Below are positions 58,108 through 64,000 of a stretch of 64,000 nucleotides of DNA, piece after piece. How positions within the stretch are numbered: the first letter of the stretch is position 1; every line of letters begins with the position of its first letter. The notes beneath the pieces are model-generated. The model searched no databases. It saw only the letters and a program-made list of their open reading frames with translations, and had not been told where the DNA came from. Source of the stretch: an uncultured Aquimarina sp. (lineage in GTDB: Bacteria; Bacteroidota; Bacteroidia; Flavobacteriales; Flavobacteriaceae); contig CANMLW010000001.1 in NCBI GenBank assembly GCA_947498705.1, positions 1,364,001-1,428,000 of the forward strand, in the 5' to 3' direction. The position numbers and the translations under genes were made by a program.

Positions 58108-58680
58108 TTAGTTTATGACCTCTGTACCTTCAAACTCTATTCTTGGATCATTGATATGTACAAATTCATCCAATTCATATATGTTTTTATATCCATAGCC
58201 ATATAAATTGATAAAAGTTGGGATATTTAAAGCCAGTGTAATTGGTTTTTCTATAGACACCATTGGTTTTGCAGATGTTGGTAAAGGCTTCGCTATTTTT
58301 GAGGTAAAATCAATCTGGTCTCCCTCAAAATTATTATTACAATAAATCAAAATACGGGTATTCGTATCAGGAATCAACCTGTCTAAGTTTTCTTGTGTAA
58401 ATTCTGAAAACTCTAAATGAATCGCTCCTTTAATATGTTTTCTATCATAATGACGTTTGGAGCGGGTATCCAGAATTACTACATTTTCTTTTTTACTCAT
58501 CGTTAAAAAAGCATCCAAATCCAACAACCTCTCTGCCCTATATTTTTCTACTTCAATAACCAAATCTTTAAAATCTTTGTAATTGGCCAACGATTTGGGG
58601 TAATCATTTTTGGGTTTGTCTTGAGAAAATCCTTGCAATGCACTTATTAAGATCAGTATAGATATCACTCTTTTTTCCAT
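58108..58680 (-). CDS. Secreted rhodanese-like sulfurtransferase domain protein
   Basis: The 190-residue protein has a signal peptide (about residues 1-19, ALQGFSQ) and one rhodanese domain with VVILDTRSKRHYDRKHIKGAIHL and the active-site loop ILIYCNNNFEGDQ, whose Cys would carry the persulfide. The loop sequence CNNNFEGD is longer than the canonical six-residue loop, so activity on standard thiosulfate is uncertain. A palindrome lies across its promoter (58704-58733). The gene is single and its role in the periplasm is unknown. Confidence 0.85.
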   Translation of the reverse strand: MEKRVISILILISALQGFSQDKPKNDYPKSLANYKDFKDLVIEVEKYRAERLLDLDAFLTMSKKENVVILDTRSKRHYDRKHIKGAIHLEFSEFTQENLDRLIPDTNTRILIYCNNNFEGDQIDFTSKIAKPLPTSAKPMVSIEKPITLALNIPTFINLYGYGYKNIYELDEFVHINDPRIEFEGTEVIN

Positions 58681-58703
58681 CTTTTTTGCTTTTAAAGTTT
58701 TAT

Positions 58704-58733
58704 CAAATGTATTGGTTAACTATACCAATACAT
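58704..58733 (-). promoter_or_regulatory. Rhodanese promoter with overlapping palindromic operator
   Basis: On the minus strand TACATTTG (58704-58711) fits TAnnTTTG and lies 23 bases before the start codon. The inverted repeat ATGTATTGGT (58707-58716) and ACCAATACAT (58724-58733), with a 7-base spacer, overlaps the box. A repressor bound here would block the promoter. The regulator is not in the window. Confidence 0.6.
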
Positions 58734-58860
58734 ACTATAAATGAGTAAACGAGTCATCTCATTGAGTCAGTAAACCTTTTACATCAATTCATAGGTATAT
58801 TTATTTTTAATTTACATAAAAGCACAAGTAAAAAACAGTTGTAATTATTGTAAAATGAAA

Positions 58861-58907
58861 AAATAAGTCCTGAATCTTTAACAATGTTGAAGATTCAGGA
58901 CTTATTT
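58861..58907. terminator. Perfect 18-bp hairpin without an adjacent gene
   Basis: AAATAAGTCCTGAATCTT (58861-58878) and AAGATTCAGGACTTATTT (58890-58907) are perfectly complementary around an 11-base loop. It has the look of a terminator, with A-rich and T-rich ends on each side, yet it lies upstream of both divergent genes. It could end an unannotated small transcript. Confidence 0.6.
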
Positions 58908-59015
58908 GACTGATAAAAAAAACTCGGTTATATGATAATTTAATATCTTGAAATATTAAACTATACATTACCAAAGACTAGCCTTATAGTCGCAAAAAAT
59001 GAGACTAAAGTTCTA

Positions 59016-59023
59016 TATCTTTG
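59016..59023 (+). promoter_or_regulatory. -7 box of the barrel/surface-protein gene pair
   Basis: TATCTTTG fits TAnnTTTG and would give a leader of about 130 bases before the TTG start at 59164. A weaker alternative, TAAATTCG, lies at about 59135-59142 and would give a leader of about 15 bases. Confidence 0.4.
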
Positions 59024-59163
59024 AATGTAATAATAACTAAAGGGTAAAACGTCTATACAGTCTAAACAAAAGTTAAAAAAAGCATTAAACTATTGATACT
59101 CAAAAAATTTACTGTTTTTTTGTTAAAATTATACTAAATTCGCTTTCCCAAACCGTAAACATA

Positions 59164-61587
59164 TTGAAACTAAAACTACTCCTTTTACTCTTAAGCCTTA
59201 CCTTCATTACTACTGCTCAAAATCTAGAGCAAATAGGTAAAGTCCCATTATTACGCTTTAATGGTGGTATTTCTGGTAATGGTGTTTTTTATGATGGTAC
59301 TGCCAATAGGGATCCTTTTACGTATTTCGTAAACGGAAATTTAAATTTTAATGTTAGTGGCATTTACAATATTCCATTATCGTTTTCTTATACCAATCAG
59401 GACTTTGGCTATAGTACACCTTTCAAAATAAATCGATTAAGCATTCATCCATCTTATAAATGGGTAGCTACTCATATTGGGGATGTCGCCATGACCTTTT
59501 CGCCTTATACATTAAACGGACATCAATTTACAGGAGGTGGGGTGGACCTTTCTCCCAAAGGCCCTTTTAAAATTAGTGCACTCTATGGTCGATTTTTAAA
59601 GGCAACAGAATATAATGATGAAACCCCCGAAGCCATTCCTGCTTATGAACGATTTGGTTTCGGTTTTAAAACTACCTATGATCTGGATGGAGCTTCTTTT
59701 GGACTTATATTTTTTAATGCAAAAGACAAAGAAAATTCATTACTAAATGCCATTCCTGTAGAACTAGAACTAACTCCAAAAGAAAATACCGTAGTAAGTG
59801 CAGAAACTAATTTCACGCTTTTCAAAAAAGCTAAATTAAACTTCGAATATGCCATTTCTGGTGTTACCGAAGACATTCTGGCAACAGAAGCAAAAGTATC
59901 TTCTGCTGGTGTGCTGTCTTTTTTATTAAATGAAAACCTAACTACCAATTATTATAATGCACTTAATGCACAATTAGATTATCCAGCAGGAAATGGTTCT
60001 GTTGGGGTAGGATACGAACGAATAGACCCGAATTACAGAACTTTTGGTGCCTATTATTTTAACAATGACCTCGAAAACATTACAGTAAATGCTACACAAA
60101 ACCTATTTAATAACAAAATAGGACTAAGTGTAAATGCGGGGCTTCAAAAAGATAACCTTGATAAAACAAAAAGTTCAGAACTACAACGAATCGTAAGTGC
60201 TGTCAACATCACTTATACAGGTTCTGATAAATTATCTGTAAACGCTGGATATTCAAATTTTCAATCGTATACCAATATTCGAGATCAATTTGATTTCATC
60301 AATGAAGTAAATCAATTTGACAATGTAGACACCCTTAATTATCGTCAAATATCTCAAAATGCCAACCTTGGTATTAACTATACTCTAAAGAAAACTGAAA
60401 CCAGACAACAGGCTGTAAATGTAAATCTAACATACCAAAACTCGAACAATCAACAGGGAGGAAATACAGTCGAAAATGGGCTATCCAAATTTTACAATGT
60501 TTCGTCTGCATATACCTTGGGATATCCTTTACAATCTTTAAATTTTACCTTGGCAGCCAATGCATCTTATAATACTGTGGGGGTAACAGAAAATCTAACA
60601 TTAGGACCCACGTTTACTGTAACCAAATCATTTTTCGATAAAAAATTAAGAGCAAACTTTTCTAGCTCTTACAATACTGCATTTAATAATGGAAAAAAAC
60701 AAAATGATGTTTACAACCTAAGATTGGGTGGTAACTATTCTTTTTATGAGAGTCATAATCTAAATTTGAACTTACTCTCTTTATTTAGAAATACTACAAC
60801 CGTAAGTAATACTGATTTTACAGCAACCTTGGGTTACACATATACTTTTGATACGTTTAAAATTAAATTTAAAAAACGTAACAAGCTTGATGAAAAGGCG
60901 ATCGCTAAATTAGGAACTTTACAGTTTAGACATCGATCTACCACCTATAGTGGTACCATTCCAGAAATTAACGAACAGCTTACCAATGTAAAAAACAGTT
61001 CAAGATTTCAGAACATTCCTAAAGAAAAACAAGGTGATCTTGATTTTCTGTTTACAGCGGTACAAAAAGAATCAAAATCAGAACCTTATAAACAAAAAGC
61101 ACTCGAGTTCTTAAACGCTTTATACAGCTATGAGGATTTCTTAAAAGCCTATGACAACATACTGTATGAAGTTATAGAGAGTCTTCGTGAAGACATGCAG
61201 TATATTGACTTTAAACTAGAAAGAAGCTTTGTAAAAACAAAAGTAGAATTAGATGCCCTTAAAAAGGACACTCCGCAAGATACTCGTAAAATTAGTAGGT
61301 TAGAAAAAGAGCTTGACGACCGCCAAAAGAAGCTAGTTGGACACCGATGGATGAAGAAGAAGTTTGACAAGTACACTAGTATAAAAGCCGTAACAACACC
61401 CGGCGAATTGATTGCGACATTTAAAAAGCAACAAGCACAAAAAGCTTTTAAGATGTATGAAGAAGAAGAAGATGTTAAAAAAATTAACTTATATTTAGAA
61501 TCCCAAATTATTGATTTCTATTATCATAAGTCGCTAGAAGAGGTCAATCCAGACAAATTCGAGCTTCGATATATAGATAAAATATAA
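59164..61587 (+). CDS. Predicted outer-membrane beta-barrel protein paired with giant surface protein
   Basis: The 807-residue protein begins at a TTG codon, because the signal peptide (KLKLLLLLLSLTFITTAQ) starts there and no upstream in-frame ATG fits. Residues about 20-570 are made of alternating beta strands with many Asn- and Tyr-rich turns, as in large outer-membrane barrels. Residues about 590-807 are a charged helical domain (RKISRLEKELDDRQKKLV), which would extend into the periplasm or form a coiled coil. No known enzyme motif was seen. The next gene starts 18 bases later on the same strand and encodes a very large secreted protein, so the barrel is a candidate for its export or anchoring. 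Confidence 0.75.
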   Translation: MKLKLLLLLLSLTFITTAQNLEQIGKVPLLRFNGGISGNGVFYDGTANRDPFTYFVNGNLNFNVSGIYNIPLSFSYTNQDFGYSTPFKINRLSIHPSYKWVATHIGDVAMTFSPYTLNGHQFTGGGVDLSPKGPFKISALYGRFLKATEYNDETPEAIPAYERFGFGFKTTYDLDGASFGLIFFNAKDKENSLLNAIPVELELTPKENTVVSAETNFTLFKKAKLNFEYAISGVTEDILATEAKVSSAGVLSFLLNENLTTNYYNALNAQLDYPAGNGSVGVGYERIDPNYRTFGAYYFNNDLENITVNATQNLFNNKIGLSVNAGLQKDNLDKTKSSELQRIVSAVNITYTGSDKLSVNAGYSNFQSYTNIRDQFDFINEVNQFDNVDTLNYRQISQNANLGINYTLKKTETRQQAVNVNLTYQNSNNQQGGNTVENGLSKFYNVSSAYTLGYPLQSLNFTLAANASYNTVGVTENLTLGPTFTVTKSFFDKKLRANFSSSYNTAFNNGKKQNDVYNLRLGGNYSFYESHNLNLNLLSLFRNTTTVSNTDFTATLGYTYTFDTFKIKFKKRNKLDEKAIAKLGTLQFRHRSTTYSGTIPEINEQLTNVKNSSRFQNIPKEKQGDLDFLFTAVQKESKSEPYKQKALEFLNALYSYEDFLKAYDNILYEVIESLREDMQYIDFKLERSFVKTKVELDALKKDTPQDTRKISRLEKELDDRQKKLVGHRWMKKKFDKYTSIKAVTTPGELIATFKKQQAQKAFKMYEEEEDVKKINLYLESQIIDFYYHKSLEEVNPDKFELRYIDKI

Positions 61588-61605
61588 AACCAAACGTATA
61601 CCCCT

Positions 61606-64000
61606 ATGAAACGACGGTTGCTTATTCTGTTCTTAATGGTATTGCTAGCTTGGCAAGGTATGTTTTCACAAACGTATCCTGTTACCTTAATACCGCAGGC
61701 TATTCCTCCTGCTCCTATTTATTTTTCATCTTATGCCGATGCAACTGCTATCAATAGTCCATTACGTTTACAAATACTCTTAAATGACCTTTCTCAGGCC
61801 AATCGTGAGATACGATTAAAAGCTTATTTTGAAGGTAATGGCATTGCGTTTGAGAGTAAAGATCTTATTGTCGGTGCCCCCTCTTTGTTTGTAGAAGGAG
61901 GAGTACCCCTTACATTATCCAATACAGAACTAGCTCCTTATTTTACATTCGAAAACATCATGGGAGTTTCGCCCACAGTATATGGACAAGCAATCTCAGA
62001 AGGGTCTTACCAGTTCTGTTTTGAGGTATATGATGTTCTTACCGGGGCGCGTATCTCGCAGAGAACCTGTACGACTACCTATGTTTTTCAAAACGAACCG
62101 CCTTTCTTAATTGCTCCTTCTAACCAAACCGATATTACAGAGCAAAATCCATTAAACTTATTGTTTCAATGGACTCCACGACATATTAATGTTAGTAATG
62201 TACAGTATGAATTAAGTATCGTAGAGATTTGGGATCAAACGATGAATCCGCAAGCTGCGTTTTTGGGTTCTCCTCCGGTATTTCAGATCACTACCTCCAA
62301 CACTTCTTATCTGTATGGACCAGCGGATCCTTTATTATTGCCCAACAAACGATATGCATGGCGTGTACAGGCAAAAGCTATTAGCGGTGCAGAAGAAGTA
62401 GGATTATTCAAAAACAATGGATATAGTGAAATTTTTTGGTTCAATTATACCGCCCCTTGTGATACGCCAACCAATACCAGGCATGAGGTAAAAGGCGCTC
62501 AACAAGTAAACATTCTTTGGGATGATTACACTACAGATGTGCCCGAGTTTACCATACGCTATCGACAAAAAGGAGATAACAACGAATGGTTTTTTGCTAA
62601 AACCAGTGCTAATTGGACTACGTTATGGGACCTTCGAGCAGATACCGAGTATGAATATCAAGTAAATAAGAGGTGTTTGATCTCAGAAAGTGATTATTCT
62701 CCCTTACAAACATTTACTACCCTAGCCGAAGATGATGAAACCAGTCTTATCGATTGTGGTATTTCTCCAGATCTCAATATCGAGAACATGGAACCTCTGG
62801 AGCAGCTGTTCCCCGGTAGTTCTTTTAAAGCCGGAGATTTTCCTATTAAAGTAACCGAAGTAAGTGGTAGTAACGGGCGGTTTACAGGAAAAGGATATGT
62901 AACCTTTCCCTATTTTAACAGTATTAAAGTAGCTGTTAATTTTACCAATGTTTTTATTAATAACGAAAATCAACTTGCCGAAGGAGCTGTTATTACTACC
63001 TACGACCCTACATGGGGAAATATCCTGGATGTAGACGAAGTTATTGATGTAGCCGAAGATATTGCCGATGTCTTTACTGGTGGAGATGTTACAGAAATAC
63101 CACCATTAGATTATGAAATAGATACCGAAGATATCAGTATTACCGATGGGCAAATCGTTATTGTAAAACCCGACGGTACGACAGACACTTTTGATTATGA
63201 TGAAGGAGATACTCATATCATTAAAGATGCAAGCGGTGATGAGTGGACGGTTAAAGACGGAAACATTACCCAAACAGGTACAGGAGATCCTTCTCCTCAA
63301 ATAACATCTGATAATACCGATGGTGTTAACCCAGGAAACCCAACAGGTACACTAGAAGATCCCGTCGTAAATAACATTACTAACGATGCAATTAATGTAA
63401 CGTTTAGAACTGGAGATGATACACGTTTTGCTTTGGATCTGGTAAACAATGACTACGAAAAAGCCAATTATCCTAACATAAATACTAGCAGTGGCGACTC
63501 TTACTATCCTGCCCATAAAGCCATTGTAAAAGGTGAAAATGATGTATTTTATGCCGATATCGTTATCAATGACTCCAAAATCAATATCGACAGCCTGATT
63601 ATCAAAACGGTAACAAACAAATCGATCAAACATGAGCGATTAGCCAATACCAACACCTATAAAATTACTGTTACAGGTGGAGATCCCTATCGCACCGAAG
63701 AAGCAGTGATCACCTACCTTGATGCTAGCGATAATAAATATAAAATAGCCGCCAATTTCTTTATACACCATCTTAAAAAACACACCCCTACTCCATTACA
63801 AGTCATTACAGTAAATGGTGGTAACAATATCTCGAATCTAGAAACAGGTCTAAATGATATTTTTGGGAAAGCAGGAGGTATATTTAACGTCAAAAAAGAT
63901 GTTATCAATATTACCATTACCAAAGACGAATGGGATGATAATGATAACGGTGTTATTGACTACGATGGTAGCGGACTTTTATCAGATTACCCTACCGAAT
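61606..64000 (+). CDS. Giant surface protein with fibronectin-like domains, truncated by the window edge
   Basis: An open frame from the ATG at 61606 continues past the end without a stop (798 codons shown). It has a signal peptide (about residues 1-23, GMFSQ), beta-rich N-terminal domains (about 25-280), one fibronectin type III domain (about 284-370, CDTPTNTRHEV onward with WTTLWDLRADTEYEYQV) and a conserved-looking region to residue 798. The N-terminal pattern (YPVTLIPQAIPPAPIYFSSY) resembles a family of very large Flavobacteriaceae proteins named after fibronectin III or TANFOR domains, from memory. Those proteins can carry a metallopeptidase and a variable C-terminus, which this window cannot show. 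It follows the barrel-protein gene by 18 bases. Confidence 0.8.
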   Translation, partial: MKRRLLILFLMVLLAWQGMFSQTYPVTLIPQAIPPAPIYFSSYADATAINSPLRLQILLNDLSQANREIRLKAYFEGNGIAFESKDLIVGAPSLFVEGGVPLTLSNTELAPYFTFENIMGVSPTVYGQAISEGSYQFCFEVYDVLTGARISQRTCTTTYVFQNEPPFLIAPSNQTDITEQNPLNLLFQWTPRHINVSNVQYELSIVEIWDQTMNPQAAFLGSPPVFQITTSNTSYLYGPADPLLLPNKRYAWRVQAKAISGAEEVGLFKNNGYSEIFWFNYTAPCDTPTNTRHEVKGAQQVNILWDDYTTDVPEFTIRYRQKGDNNEWFFAKTSANWTTLWDLRADTEYEYQVNKRCLISESDYSPLQTFTTLAEDDETSLIDCGISPDLNIENMEPLEQLFPGSSFKAGDFPIKVTEVSGSNGRFTGKGYVTFPYFNSIKVAVNFTNVFINNENQLAEGAVITTYDPTWGNILDVDEVIDVAEDIADVFTGGDVTEIPPLDYEIDTEDISITDGQIVIVKPDGTTDTFDYDEGDTHIIKDASGDEWTVKDGNITQTGTGDPSPQITSDNTDGVNPGNPTGTLEDPVVNNITNDAINVTFRTGDDTRFALDLVNNDYEKANYPNINTSSGDSYYPAHKAIVKGENDVFYADIVINDSKINIDSLIIKTVTNKSIKHERLANTNTYKITVTGGDPYRTEEAVITYLDASDNKYKIAANFFIHHLKKHTPTPLQVITVNGGNNISNLETGLNDIFGKAGGIFNVKKDVINITITKDEWDDNDNGVIDYDGSGLLSDYPTE

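Larger units (their letters stand above)
58681..59163. other. Long divergent intergenic region with palindrome and solitary hairpin
   Basis: This 483-base region separates the rhodanese gene (minus) and the barrel-protein gene (plus). It holds the palindrome at 58707-58733 next to the rhodanese promoter, a perfect 18-bp hairpin at 58861-58907, and a -7 box for the plus gene at 59016-59023. Short direct repeats (GTAAAC, GAGTCA) lie at about 58743-58777. No protein-coding frame of useful length was identified. Confidence 0.6.

Noticed and set aside
62722..63923. Minus-strand frames of 64-93 codons near the right edge
   Set aside because: They lie opposite a long open plus-strand frame with signal peptide and fibronectin domain that runs off the window.

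Overview
The window looks like a chromosomal segment of a marine-type Flavobacteriaceae (Bacteroidota), possibly near Aquimarina; the genus is a guess. The evidence is the low G+C sequence, start regions that mostly lack Shine-Dalgarno motifs, promoter -7 boxes of the Bacteroidota type TAnnTTTG, a type IX secretion (T9SS) type-B sorting domain with a PorP/SprF partner, the conserved purH-mreBCD-mrdA-rodA block, POT peptide transporters next to a DPP-IV-type peptidase, and a mevalonate-type HMG-CoA reductase followed by a GYDIA-type GHMP kinase. No tRNA, rRNA, CRISPR array, insertion sequence or prophage was recognised.

Layout. 1-7.5 kb: a small tail-collar-domain protein, a 1,870-residue repeat-rich surface adhesin with a T9SS type-B C-terminus, and its PorP/SprF-like partner. 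7.7-14.9 kb: purH and the rod-shape operon mreB, mreC, mreD, mrdA, rodA. 14.9-23.5 kb: a nonspecific nuclease, a C39-like/VKOR/DsbA-like fusion, a tail-specific protease with a lone OppC-like permease, then surE, a small membrane protein and lpxB. 23.5-28.3 kb: two tandem paralogous TPR hybrid histidine kinases. 28.5-33.3 kb: NlpC/P60 lipoprotein, ComEC, a serine beta-lactamase-like hydrolase and a secreted thioredoxin. 33.5-39.4 kb: a peptide-use operon (DPP-IV-like peptidase and two POT transporters). 39.6-43.2 kb: HMG-CoA reductase, GHMP kinase, a 51-codon peptide with a double-glycine leader that is easily missed, and a ClpP/crotonase-like lipoprotein. 43.2-49.5 kb: 2-oxoglutarate dehydrogenase E2 and E1, a beta-barrel protein, a small conserved protein and a polyprenyl diphosphate synthase. 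49.7-56.4 kb: a tetR-tolC-MFP-RND efflux operon with a palindromic operator placed inside its own promoter. 56.7-64 kb: a lipoprotein, a secreted rhodanese with a palindrome over its promoter, and an 807-residue predicted barrel protein followed by a very large surface protein that runs off the end.

Main points for a second look: the double-glycine-leader peptide at 42126 (a possible RiPP or bacteriocin precursor with a Cys-free core), the C39-like/VKOR/DsbA fusion that lacks the protease cysteine, the autoregulatory operator of the efflux operon, a perfect 18-bp hairpin standing alone between divergent promoters at 58.9 kb, and the barrel/giant-protein pair at the right edge. Assignments rest on motif reading only; no database search was possible.
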